Below are positions 45,596 through 55,000 of a stretch of DNA of 64,000 nucleotides, piece after piece. The position numbers and the translations under genes are program-made. Origin of the DNA: Thermobaculum terrenum ATCC BAA-798 (GTDB lineage Bacteria; Chloroflexota; Chloroflexia; Thermobaculales; Thermobaculaceae); NCBI RefSeq assembly GCF_000025005.1, contig NC_013525.1, positions 1,204,501 to 1,268,500 of the forward strand, in the 5' to 3' direction. The notes beneath the pieces were generated by a model. It worked only from the letters and a program-made list of their open reading frames with translations. It was not told where the DNA came from and ran no database searches. The first letter of the stretch is position 1, and the number at the start of each line of letters is the position of its first letter.

Positions 45596-47280
45596 CTACC
45601 TGTACCTGTCAGCCTGGAGCTGGAAGAGGTAGGCATAGAGGCCTCCCCTTGCAAGCAGCTCCTGGTGTGTCCCCACCTCCACCACCCTGCCTCCATCCAG
45701 CACCACTATCTGGTGGGCTCATCCAGGATCACCACCGCCCCATCCCGCACGTAACCTCTGGCCAGTGCCACCCTCTGCCACTGCCCCCATGACAGCTCCA
45801 CCCCTCCCTCAAACCTCCTGGTGAGCTCCGTCTCGTACCCTTGTGGCAGCCTTTCTGCTATCTCCTCTGCCCCTGCCCACACCGCTGCCCTCGCTATCTG
45901 CTCTGGTGGCACCCTCTCTGGATCTCCCCCTCCCACAGCTATGTTCTCTCCTAGGGTGAGGGCCAAGCGGGCAAAGTCCTGGTAGACTACTGCTATCCTC
46001 CCCCGCAGGTCCTCCAGGTCGTACTCCTGTATGGGCACCCCATCCAGCAGGATCTCTCCCTCTATGGGGTCATACATGCGGGTGAGGAGTTTGACCAGAG
46101 TACTCTTGCCCGCCCCGTTGTGCCCCACCAGCGCTGTCACCTTGCCTGCTGGAAGCTCAAAGCTTACTCCCCAGAGCACACAGGTCGTGCTCTCTGGGTA
46201 GCGGAAGCTTACCCCTCTGAGCTCTATCCCTTCCCTGAGGCGCCCTGGGACCGGCAGCCCCTTGCCTGGCTCGGGCAGCTTGATCCTCGGCTCGGCATCG
46301 TTCAGCAGCGCAAAGAAGTCCCACGTGTAGAGGAGTGTCTGGTAAGCCCTCCTGAAGGAGTCGGGCAGCAGATGCAGCAGCCTCTGGGCCTGCACTATGC
46401 TGTTGACATACAGCCCCACGTCGCCGATCGTCAGCCTGCCACTGCCCGCCTGCGCGGCCACGTACCACAACCCTCCACCCAATGCCAGCGCGTAGAGGAC
46501 GTTGAGCGCGACCGAGAGCCCCATGTGCCTCAGGCGGATGCGCGTCATCTCCCTCAAAGCTGCCCTGGAGCGGTCCCGAAAGCGCCCCAGGAAGAAGCCT
46601 CCCAGGCCGAACACCCTCACCTCCTTGGCACTCCCTGGCTCGGTGACCACCCGCAGGCAGTAGTCCATCTCCCGTGCCGCCCGCGAGTGCATGGCCATGG
46701 CCCAGTACAGCAGCTTCGTCGAGCGCTCCTCCAGCACCATGTGGGGCACGGCGAGCGCTGCCAGGACGACGGGCAACAGCGGGTGCAGGGAGGCCAGGAG
46801 CAGCAGCAGTCCCACGAGGGTGATCAGCGAGCCCAGGACAGCCCGAAAATCATAGATCATCCTGGGCAGCAGCCCGGGCATCTCCTGCGTCATCCGCAGC
46901 CTGTCGTGGAATGCGGGCCGCTCCGCCTCCACGAGGTCCACCAGACGCATCCCCGCCCCCATCAGCCGCAGATCGATCTCCGCTATGGCCCTGGCCTCCA
47001 GCCAGGCCGAGACGGCACGCTGTACGGGGTCCAGCACCGCGGGCAGGGCGAGCGTGACCGCGTACAGCAGGGCTGCCAGCAGCGCAGCCCCGTACTGTGC
47101 CGCTCCCAAGCGGTCGAGCACCAGCTTGAGGAGCCAGGTCCCCATCACAGGCAGGACGCCGGAGGCCAGCACGAGCAGGAGATAGACCGCTGCCGTGGCA
47201 GGCGCCGGTACCACCAGCAGGGCGATGGCACGCCAGAGATCGCGCAGCACAGTGGCCGTGCCTCTCAGATGCTGGTGCAT
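45596..47280 (-). pseudogene. ABC exporter half-transporter with internal deletion (lasso exporter, second gene)
   Basis: From the ATG at 47280 (GAGGGG upstream) this codes a type-I exporter half: membrane domain with about six helices (15-300), Walker A GHNGAGKSTLVKLLTR, signature VELSWGQWQRVALARGYV (SWGQ in place of SGGQ) and Walker [10 protein letters not shown]. Directly after DEPT, about 50 codons (D-loop and H-loop His) are deleted and the frame shifts; the remaining end [20 protein letters not shown] runs to a stop at 45596. The ATPase cannot be complete. Its partner gene is just upstream and the pair probably served as the lasso-peptide exporter. Confidence 0.82.
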
Positions 47281-47298
47281 CGATCCCCTCAGACTCAA

Positions 47299-49127
47299 CT
47301 ACTCCTCCTCGGGCTCGTCCTCGTACCGCGAGGCCTGCAAGGTGTACAGCCTGGCATACTCCCCTCCCAGCTCCATCAGCTCCTCGTGAGTCCCCTCCTC
47401 CACCACCCTGCCCCACCCAGGTACACTATCCTGTCGGCCATCCTGACAGTGCTCAGCCTGTGGCTGATCAGTATCGTCATCCTCCCCCTGGTCAATTCTG
47501 CAAACCTCTGGTACACCTCGTGCTCCGTCTGCACGTCCAGCGAGGCCGTAGGCTCATCCAGCACCAGCACCTGCGCCTCCCGCATGCATACCCTGGATAG
47601 CGCCACCCTCTGCCACTCCCCTCCAGACAGCTCCCTACCCCCAAACTCTCTGCCCAGCACCGTCTCCAGCCCCTGGGGCAGCTTCCCTATCACCTCCAAG
47701 CCTCCCCCCTGTCTGGCTGCCCCAAGCACCCTCTCTTCATCCCACAGCCTGTCCACATCCCCCAATCCTATGTTCTCCCGAGCCGTCAGCTCGTAGCGCA
47801 TGTAGTCCTGGAAGATCACGCTGAACTCCTCTCGCAGCTGCCCTGGATCGTACTGCCGCAGGTCCACCCCATCGAGTAGGATCTGTCCCTTGGTGGGATC
47901 GTAGAATCTCAGCAGCAGCTTGATGATGGTGGTCTTGCCAGCACCGTTATGGCCCACCAGTGCCAGGCACTTCCCAGGGCGTATCTGGAGGGACACACCC
48001 CGCAGGACGGGCTCTCCCCCTGGGTAGGCAAACCACACCTCCCGAAACTCTATCCCCTGCCTGATGGGGCGGGGGACCGAATGGGGTCTTGGGGGTAGGG
48101 GCAGGTCAGGGAGAGCCTCCAGCACCCTCTCCAGGCTAGGCAGGTATACAAGCTGCATCGGCAGGAAGCCCAGGCTCAGGGCGATGGACTGTAGCTCCGC
48201 ATACAAGGCCGTGGCAGCACCTCCGTAGAGAACGACATCGCCGAGCGACAGGCGCCCACCTGCTACCTGCCACACCAGGTAGACATAGAACAGGCCGATG
48301 ACGCCCATCGAGATCATCCCCGCCAGCGACACCCTCAGGGCAAGCCTCCGACGCTCCCTGTCGATCTGCCCAACGGAGCGCTGGAAGATATCCTGATACA
48401 GCCGCAGCAGAAAGCCTCCTAGCCCGTACAGACGCACGTCCTTGGCGGGCTCGGGAGACAGCGTCAGCTCGCGATAGTACCACAACCTGCGGGACTCTGG
48501 CAGCACGAAGTACAGGTGGGAGACCACTCGGAAGAGGTAGTCCCAGTACCTCCTCATGAAAGGTACCTCCGCCAGCATCAGCAGCAGCGGCACCAGGGGA
48601 TGGAGTCCCATGAGCACCAGGCAGAGACCCAGGGCGGTCAGCACCGATAGGCAAGCCTGTGCGCCCTCCACCATCAGGTCCACACCAGCCGATTGCGCCC
48701 GCTCTCGGATCGCGCGCAGGTCGTCCGCCAGCCTGGGGTCCTCAAAGCGCTCCAACCCCTGCCAGCGGTTGACGGCCTCGATTACTCTCCCCGTGAGGTA
48801 TATGGTCACCCTGTCGCTGGCGAGGCCCCGCAGGACCTCCAGCATGAACTGCAGCAGCGGTACGAGGGAGAAGGCTGCCGCCGCAAGCCCGATCAAGGCC
48901 CACAGCGGCAGGTCTGTGAGCATACTGCTCGACGCTCTGCCCAGATGCGCATCCAGGACTATCCTGTCCACCACCGCCTTGGACAGCACCAACTGGACGG
49001 GGGACATGGCCGCCTGCACCAGCAGCAGCAACAGGATGCTGCCCACCAGCGAGGGGCTGGCCTGCCAGGTGAGCCCCGCGGCCAAAGATAACAGCCTCAA
49101 CGTCGAGCGGATCCTCTCCCTAGTCAT
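47299..49127 (-). pseudogene. ABC exporter half-transporter, C-terminal frameshift (lasso exporter, first gene)
   Basis: From the ATG at 49127 the main frame gives about 583 residues and stops at 47376. It has about six membrane helices (15-310), Walker A GHNGAGKTTIIKLL, signature RELSGGEWQRVALSRV, Walker B VLVLDEPTASLD and the H-loop ILISHRLSTVRMADR, so its ATP site is complete. After RIVYLGG the frame differs by one base: the family-typical end GRVVEEGTHEELMELGGEYA is found in the next frame and stops at 47299. The change is at a G-rich run (47411-47424) and may be a real mutation or a sequencing error. The protein could still be active without the last 25 residues. Members of this pair export lasso or related peptides. 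Confidence 0.75.
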
Positions 49128-49195
49128 AATCAGCAAGTAGAGTTAACAAGAACTACACGCCCGCATACCTGCTGTACTATAAACCTCCGGGCGTT

Positions 49196-49223
49196 CCCAG
49201 CGGCTCTAGTGACAGCCGCCGGG
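49196..49223 (-). promoter_or_regulatory. GC-rich hairpin between lasso precursor and exporter genes
   Basis: Arms 49196-49205 and 49214-49223 pair at 9 of 10 positions around an 8-base loop. It sits 47 bases past the precursor stop and before the exporter start, with no T-run. It may protect the precursor mRNA end, as seen for other RiPP operons, or attenuate read-through. Confidence 0.4.
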
Positions 49224-49269
49224 CTGAGTGGGATCGTGCTGTCTAGCGGCATCCTACTCTGTTAGCAGA

Positions 49270-49443
49270 CTAGCAGCTCGGCGTACTTCCTTGCAGGCTA
49301 CCAGAATCTGCTATCCAATTGCCTCCGCTTTTGACAAGCTCTAGGGCTCGGCCAAGGTAAACGAGTTGTGGCCGTACGTAAGAACCTCGATCTTGTATTT
49401 GCTCGGTCCTTGCGTACTCCTTACAAACTTCGTTGTCCTTCAT
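49270..49443 (-). CDS. Lasso peptide precursor (A), putative
   Basis: The 57-residue peptide starts at the ATG at 49443, with AGGAGG 6 bases upstream. The leader has the lasso recognition motif YxxPxLxxxG: Y22, P25, L27, G31 (YVRPQLVYLG). The canonical spacing puts the leader end after Lys38, with Val37 where Thr is usual. The core would be Ser39 to Cys57: SGGNWIADSGSLQGSTPSC, with Asp8 forming an 8-residue macrolactam ring with Ser1. If cleavage is one residue later, Gly1 and Asp7 would form a 7-residue ring. The core ends in a lone Cys. It lies 28 bases after the cyclase gene on the same strand. The call rests on the leader motif and the B1-B2-C genes beside it; no homologue is recalled. 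Confidence 0.82.
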   Translation of the reverse strand: MKDNEVCKEYARTEQIQDRGSYVRPQLVYLGRALELVKSGGNWIADSGSLQGSTPSC

Positions 49444-49471
49444 AGTTGCCTCCTTTCTACCTGATTCAATT

Positions 49472-51451
49472 TCAGATGACGCGCACCAAGTCCATTTGAC
49501 GCACGTCCCACCCAGGCTCATGTGAACGCGTACGCATCTGACGTAACCATAACTCTGTTGCCAGCAGAGAGCATATTTGCGGCAAGAAATCCCGCATCCC
49601 AATTCGCCACGATTTAAGGGCCCGTTCCAATCCATCCTGCTCCACGTAACCACGCTCGACGACCTCCCAAGACCTATTATTCAATAGCTTGGGTAACTCG
49701 TGCCGCAGGCCCAACGCTAGAGTGCGACCAAAGTTCACCTTGTCCCTTCGTTCCCGAATAGCCTCAGGTAGGATACTACGCATCGCCTCCCTCAAGATAA
49801 GCTTTGTCACAATAGTGCCATCAGCATCGAACCCTCTCTTCCATTCAGTCGGAATCATAAGGGCCAGTTCAACGAAGCGTCTGTCCATGAAGGGCATGCG
49901 AGCTTCGCAGCCCTTTGGCATAAATACATAATTATCTAACCAGAGGCTAAAGTTATTCTGGCGCAACCATACGAGGTGTTGGGCCCGAGACGGTAGAGGG
50001 GTATAATGCTCAGGGAACTCCTTCCATACTCTAGCGAATATTCCCGACTTGATACACTGCTGGACAGATAGCCAAGGGGGAATGCCTGGAATATACCACT
50101 CGGTTTCAGGATTCCATCGCCTGTTGTGTCCCCTGATATTGATACTAAACCGCCAAAACAGAGGCGGCACCATTGGTAATATTGCATACCGCAGGAGTAA
50201 GGTGGTTACATTCAAGTTGGGCCAACGGGATTCAGACCAGATTCCATGTATGAGCTCCTTGATCTTTAGCTGCCTCAGGTAATCACCTAGAAAGTAAGAG
50301 GTACCTTGCATTAGCTCGTCACCCCCATACCCAAAGACCAACACGTTACAACCTGAGCGCCAAGCTACATCAGCATACACCTGCATCTCAGCACGTACTA
50401 AATACGCCCCGAAGGGTTCGTCGGGTTCTGGAAAGGTTCCCTCCACCAAGTCGCGCATATACCACAGGTCATCCCCGGGAAACTCTATCACGTCGAGGCC
50501 ATACATTTTGATAGCAGCCCTTCGGAAGGAGGACTCGTCCGCAACTGTGCCCGTCTTGTAGGTCTCAGATACCGGCCTGAAACCTTTACAGGGAAGGCCA
50601 GACTCACGTTGCAACAGCACGGCCATGCACACTATGCTTGATGAATCTAGCCCACCGCTAAACGTGGGCATTACCGCAGCACAAGAACGGAATTGGCTCC
50701 TTACAGCCTCCTTGAAAGTAGCACGCACCCGCTCAATTACCTCTGAGCGAGGGCTTGAGTACAGCACTGGGAGCTCTTCGGGCCTCCAGTAACGAGTTAT
50801 GCGCTGCCGACCATTAATATCAGTCACGATCGCATGACCCGGTAAGAGTCTTCTTATGCTGGTATAGGGAGTCAATGAGGTATGGTGTGGCAGAGTAGAC
50901 TGGAGACATAAATTGGCAAGGATATAAGTATCGTCGATCTCATCAGAGATGCCTGGGACCTGCAGGATCTGCTTGATGGTTGATGCCACGACAAAACGCT
51001 TGGTGTTTAGCGTGTAGAACAGGGGACGAGTGGCGAGATGGTCTACAGCACAGAACATGCTCTTGGCTCGATCGTCCCAAATGATGAGTGCAAAGTTACC
51101 CACTAATTTGCTAACGCAATGCTCTCCCCAACGCTGATAGACCATTGCCGCCAGCCGGCAGTCGGAGATGCTGCTTTGCTGAGACCTAACTGCCAACAGG
51201 TCGAACAACTCATCTCGGTTATCTAGTCGACCGTCCATGACCACCCAGGAGCGTCCCCCATTGAAGCTCAGTGGTTGGTCATCCTCGAAGTCCTCGCATG
51301 TTATCTTCAACTCCGCGCAGCCAACCGCCACCTGCCCCAAATGCTTTGCTGCAGCGCTTCCGCACCGGTGCATCCCACTGGCAACGATGCGCTTTACCAG
51401 GTCACTTGGCACGGGATCGGTGAAGCTAATAACTCCTACAATACCGCTCAT
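49472..51451 (-). CDS. Lasso peptide cyclase (C), asparagine-synthase-like
   Basis: The ATG at 51451 is chosen because asparagine-synthase-like proteins start MxGIxG and GAGG lies 8 bases upstream; the frame opens 8 codons earlier. The 659-residue protein has a degenerate glutaminase domain (1-200) with Ser2 in MSGIVGV instead of the catalytic Cys, so it cannot use glutamine. The synthetase domain has the PP-loop TFSGGLDSSSIVCMAVL and FGYGGDELM, used to adenylate the side-chain carboxylate of the ring Asp. It then closes the macrolactam with the core N-terminus. It has no frame damage, unlike many neighbours. It sits between the B2 and precursor genes. Confidence 0.87.
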   Translation of the reverse strand: MSGIVGVISFTDPVPSDLVKRIVASGMHRCGSAAAKHLGQVAVGCAELKITCEDFEDDQPLSFNGGRSWVVMDGRLDNRDELFDLLAVRSQQSSISDCRLAAMVYQRWGEHCVSKLVGNFALIIWDDRAKSMFCAVDHLATRPLFYTLNTKRFVVASTIKQILQVPGISDEIDDTYILANLCLQSTLPHHTSLTPYTSIRRLLPGHAIVTDINGRQRITRYWRPEELPVLYSSPRSEVIERVRATFKEAVRSQFRSCAAVMPTFSGGLDSSSIVCMAVLLQRESGLPCKGFRPVSETYKTGTVADESSFRRAAIKMYGLDVIEFPGDDLWYMRDLVEGTFPEPDEPFGAYLVRAEMQVYADVAWRSGCNVLVFGYGGDELMQGTSYFLGDYLRQLKIKELIHGIWSESRWPNLNVTTLLLRYAILPMVPPLFWRFSINIRGHNRRWNPETEWYIPGIPPWLSVQQCIKSGIFARVWKEFPEHYTPLPSRAQHLVWLRQNNFSLWLDNYVFMPKGCEARMPFMDRRFVELALMIPTEWKRGFDADGTIVTKLILREAMRSILPEAIRERRDKVNFGRTLALGLRHELPKLLNNRSWEVVERGYVEQDGLERALKSWRIGMRDFLPQICSLLATELWLRQMRTRSHEPGWDVRQMDLVRVI

Positions 51452-51521
51452 TGTTCCAACCTCAACACCTGCCACAACCTAAGATTTGCCCATTATGACT
51501 CATGCATCCCATGTCTATAAA

Positions 51522-51905
51522 TCACAAGCGATAGATCACTAAGAAACCTTGCTTCAATAAAGGTGTGTCGTTAACTACACGATCGTCAACCTCTACCCAA
51601 GCATGGAACAGGAGCGGTGGTACCCGTGTTGCACCTATACAGAGATCGGAACTTATCCCCCTCCGACGCAGCATAGAACACACCACAAAAGAGCGTTCCA
51701 GGCATTCGGTCCTCGCCGGCAGTAGACGAGCAGCGATGTTACAGATCCGAGTGATGTGCTCCACATATGCTGACCCATGCTGCTGGCTGGGAGAAGCTGG
51801 CTTGGGGAGATAATCCCGGAATGTCATCCAGCTACCACTTTTGACTAAGAGTTTGGCTCGGATCAACAGTAAGAATGCTCTAAGGAGATCTACAGCAGAT
51901 TTCAT
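51522..51905 (-). CDS. Lasso leader peptidase (B2), transglutaminase-like
   Basis: The 127-residue protein matches the lasso B2 (transglutaminase-like/BtrG-like cysteine protease) family by size and motifs: Cys in RTECLERSFVVCSMLRRRGI, His in LFHAWVEVDDRVVND, and the Asp following it, giving a Cys-His-Asp triad. It cuts the leader from the precursor once B1 delivers it. The ATG at 51905 follows the B1 stop by 15 bases, with AGGAG overlapping the end of B1. The separate B1 and B2 genes are the arrangement usual in Gram-positives and their relatives. Confidence 0.87.
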   Translation of the reverse strand: MKSAVDLLRAFLLLIRAKLLVKSGSWMTFRDYLPKPASPSQQHGSAYVEHITRICNIAARLLPARTECLERSFVVCSMLRRRGISSDLCIGATRVPPLLFHAWVEVDDRVVNDTPLLKQGFLVIYRL

Positions 51906-51920
51906 CGCTACAGATCACTC

Positions 51921-52256
51921 CTACTTTATAAAGGGAGCCACAAGGTTGTTATCTAGTAGTTCGGAAACGAACATGGCTATATCGTTGGTTGCGACTTCGG
52001 GCTCGATATGATAGGCCTCGACGAGGGCATCTACAGCGGCATTGACCGAACCGGACTGCATAAGTGCCTTCCAGGCGATAGCTGCGCTTTCGTCTAGGCC
52101 GTAGATATCGCCCGTCTCTGCGTTCATTACTATGACCTGCTGTAACTCATTTTCAAGCCATCGAATGCCGCTAGCGAGCGTCACGCGTAGCCCAACAAGA
52201 TCTGAGTAGGTCCCTACCTGCAGGTGGAGGAGTTTCTGCTTTCCCTTGGCTTCCAT
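51921..52256 (-). CDS. Lasso RiPP recognition element protein (B1), PqqD-like
   Basis: I choose the ATG at 52256 (GGAG upstream; 111 residues) because the PqqD-like fold starts only there; the frame is open up to 52451 with an unlikely N-terminus. The PqqD/RRE pattern is clear: VIVMNAETGDIYGLDESAAI, AWKALMQSGSVNAAVDALVE, and FVSELLDNNLVAP at the end. RRE proteins bind the YxxP part of the leader and hand it to the peptidase. It is the first gene of the lasso operon. A promoter is predicted about 40 bases upstream. Confidence 0.87.
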   Translation of the reverse strand: MEAKGKQKLLHLQVGTYSDLVGLRVTLASGIRWLENELQQVIVMNAETGDIYGLDESAAIAWKALMQSGSVNAAVDALVEAYHIEPEVATNDIAMFVSELLDNNLVAPFIK

Positions 52257-52301
52257 GACACCGCAACTCCACAGAAATGAGTAATCGTCTTCGTTTTTGT
52301 C

Positions 52302-52329
52302 ATCATAAAAAACCCCGAAGAGAATGCAA
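52302..52329 (-). promoter_or_regulatory. Predicted promoter of the lasso operon
   Basis: On the minus strand TTGCAT (52324-52329), a 16-base spacer and TATGAT (52302-52307) resemble a sigma-70 promoter. It supports the start of the B1 gene at 52256 rather than at 52451, because the longer frame would begin upstream of it. Consensus reading by eye. Confidence 0.45.
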
Positions 52330-52659
52330 GTTGATGCACTTAGAAGTCTGCAAACTCGAAAGAGCGGGGCTGGCTTACAGGCGGCAGATACTTGAGGACG
52401 TAAGTGCCTTGGGGGAGAGTGATACGCGTGGTCAGAGAGAAGGAGCACCACCGTTAGGGGGCTCTACCTGCGTGGGATCTTCTGCTTAAGGATCGAAGGG
52501 CCTGGATGAGTTCTGTTATTGACATAACCACAGTATATGTATTGTCGACATATGATGAGCAGTATCATGGGCAAGGGCGAAATGATAACAGGAGTATAGC
52601 AGAAAGGCTGGATGGTGTTATACTTCTGCCTGCACAGGTTCTTTTGAGAGGAGAATCAT
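52330..52659. other. Gap without a supported gene between lasso operon and VOC remnant
   Basis: Open frames here on both strands lack ribosome sites and recognisable motifs. The plus strand has TTGACA at 52516-52521 without a good -10. The stretch probably holds the regulatory region of the two divergent units. No operator palindrome is evident. Confidence 0.4.
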
Positions 52660-53318
52660 ATGGTCGGCAGGCTGATCACGAGGCTGGATCACGTCGTAGT
52701 TGCCGTGCGGGACCTGCAGAGGGCAATGGAGAAGTATCGCGAGAGGGGCTTTGATGTGCAACCTGGCGGCAGGCACACGGGCAGGGGGACGGAGAACGCG
52801 ATCATCCGACTGGGTCTGGAGCACATAGAGCTGATATCTCTGTATGACCGACGCGAAGCGGAGGAGGTGGGCATCGGGCGACGATCGCTGGTGGAGTACC
52901 TTGACAGGTGGGATGGTGGCATAGTTGACTGGGCCGTAGCAACCGACTGAATAGATGACGTCGCCGGCAGGTTCAGAGCAGCTAGTCAGTACTGCGATGG
53001 GCCTTTCGTGATGAGCAGGGAGCGTCCGGATGGTAGAGTGCTCTCCCGGCAATTACTCGTGCCTGCAGTACTCCCTGGAGAAAGCCCTGGCCTTTCGTAA
53101 TACAGTGGGACGTGCCGGACGAGGAGCGACTGAGCTGGGAGTCATCGAAGGATCATCCCAGCGGCGTGAGGAAGATAACTCGCCTGAGCATACTGGTACG
53201 TAATGGGGCCCTACGTCAGATGCTGGAGGAGTACGGCGAGGGTCCCGTGGGGCTAACTCTGGCAACTCCGAGCAGGCTAGTTCAGCTAAAGGAGTTTCCG
53301 GAGCGGGTGGAGCGTTGA
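52660..53318 (+). pseudogene. VOC/glyoxalase-like protein remnant
   Basis: The ATG at 52660 has AGGAG upstream. The first part reads RLDHVVVAVRDLQRAMEKYR and NAIIRLGLEHIELISLYDRR, the start of a VOC (glyoxalase_3-like) fold. A TGA at 52948-52950 interrupts it; the same frame goes on IDDVAGRFRAASQYCDGPFV and RERPDGRVLS, then shifts to WPFVIQWDVPDEERLSWESS and ends at 53318. Complete members have about 200-220 residues, which the joined parts would give. It is not functional unless these changes are sequencing errors. Confidence 0.7.
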
Positions 53319-53402
53319 AGAGTATTATGCTGGTACATTGGTGATCAGGCTGAGAAGTTGTCCGGAGGGTGAGAGTTCTTGGGGATTGCCGTTCTACGTA
53401 CC

Positions 53403-54602
53403 ATGCGGCTGAGCTACTGGTGGTGGTTTGCGGCGATTGGGTCATTCACGCCGTTCGTATCGTTGTACTGTCGTGACCTGGGGCTGAGCGGGATAGAGAT
53501 AGGCCTGCTGACGGCGATGACCGCCATGGGGACTGCGTTCCTGGCACCTATGTGGGCGCACTCGGCGACAAGTACGCGGTGCACAAACAGTTGCTGAGGA
53601 TGCTCTTGCTTGGGGGCAGCGCGGGAGCACTGCTGCTCTCGCGTGGGCATGAATTCCCCCCATACTGCTTGCCGTGGCGCTGCTCTCCGCGCGCGTGGCG
53701 CCGATAGCATCGTTTCTCGACTCGTACGCTGTGAGTATCAGCGAGAGGTATGGAGTGTCGTATGGGGCGATGAGGTTCTGGGGCTCGATAAACTATATCA
53801 TCACCCCATGGATCATTGGGCACTGGATGCGCGTGGAGGTGTCGCGGCTGTTCATCTACTGCTATGCTGCGTTCCTCCTGTTGACGATAGTATCTACCTG
53901 GGGGTTGCCGAGGCTCCGAGATCAGGCGGTGCACGCGATGTGGTCGAGCTTCCGACAGGTAGTGGGGCGGAAGCCGCTTGTGTGTTTCTTTTGTTAGCTT
54001 ACATGATCACGGTAGCGACGAGCACGATGTACTCCTTCTTCGGGATCTACATCCGGGATATCGAGGGAACAACTTCTCTGCTGGGCACTGCCTTCTCGCT
54101 CTCTGCTATAAGTGATATGCCAATCATCGCTTTCAGCGGCTTGCTGCTTCGCTGGCTGGGACCTAGGAAGCTCCTGCTAATAGCGGTTATCTCCTACGCA
54201 GTACGGCTAGGGGTTTACGGTTTCCTGCCTGATCCGAGGCGGGTAATTCTGGTTCAACTGATGCATGGGTTGTGCTCTGGGGGATATCTGTGTCCACGGG
54301 ACGCTAGCCCATCGCTGGTGGGGAGGGAGCTTGCGGCAACAGCCCAGGCAATGCTTGCGTCGGTGTCAATGGGCTTTGGGAGCATCATGGGCTCGATCGT
54401 TGGGGGTGCGCTGCTCGATATAGTAGGCACAGTGGGTATCTATAGGTTAGCATCTGGTGTCATGCTGCTGGCTCTAGTAGTGCTTTTGCTGAGCATGAGA
54501 CTGCTGTCCGAAGGTGATGTGGAGAAACCATCGCTCGTTACCGCTCAACTGCAGGAGAGCACGGTCCGGCCGGACAAGTTAGTTAGGCAACTGCCAACAT
54601 AA
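53403..54602 (+). pseudogene. MFS transporter remnant
   Basis: Pieces of one 12-helix transporter (about 400 residues) are spread over three frames: MRLSYWWWFAAIGSFTPFVS, LYCRDLGLSGIEIGLLTAMT, then LGDKYAVHKQLLRMLLLGG, then RVAPIASFLDSYAVSISERY, AMRFWGSINYIITPWIIGHW, and after another shift near 53990 TMYSFFGIYIRDIEGTTSLL to a stop at 54602. The DLGLSGIEIGLL and GDKY parts fit the MFS_1-like/nucleoside-permease group. At least three frame changes make it inactive. It follows the VOC remnant on the same strand. Confidence 0.75.
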
Positions 54603-54678
54603 CCCGAGGTGCTATTCTTACCATCAGGTAGGCAAAGAAACTCCTCATGCTCCACCCAATTCTAGGTGGCGATCCACA

Positions 54679-54966
54679 TCATGCCGCAACTATGGAGTGG
54701 CTAACCACTTGCAGGTGTGATCTCACTACCACAGGCGACGCATCCAGCGTGCGACCATGGCGAGCGCCACTACGTAGCCCATTGTCGTGAATATAGGCAC
54801 TAACGGATTGCTTGATTCTTCCGTGGTCGTTCCCGGAATTTAGCTGTTCGATCTGCACCACATAGGTCCACCAATCAGGATAACGGTCCACTCTGCTGAG
54901 TTCATCCCATACGCGCTCGATGGGTGCCTCAACTTGCCAGACGGATAAGAACAAGTAGTTGGCCAC
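54679..54966 (-). pseudogene. SRPBCC (polyketide cyclase-like) fragment
   Basis: A GTG at 54966 with AAGGAGG upstream starts YLFLSVWQVEAPIERVWDEL and DRYPDWWTYVVQIEQLNSGN, the first third of an SRPBCC lipid-binding fold. After that the similarity stops, and the frame ends after 95 residues; complete members have about 145-160. It seems truncated by deletion. It is divergent from the PhyH-type gene. Confidence 0.55.
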
Positions 54967-55000
54967 CAGCAGACCTCCTTGTTCAGGGTATCATGCTGAC

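Noticed and set aside
46120-47796. 558-codon plus-strand open frame rich in Gln, His and Pro
   Set aside because: It lies antisense to the two ABC exporter genes in GC-rich DNA, has low-complexity composition and no ribosome site; it is a shadow frame.
48136-48654. 172-codon minus-strand frame and overlapping plus-strand frames of 130-194 codons
   Set aside because: They overlap the conserved membrane domain of the first ABC exporter gene and have no motif.
52257-52451. Longer N-terminus for the lasso B1 protein
   Set aside because: The extra 65 residues have no PqqD similarity, and a plausible promoter lies inside this stretch.
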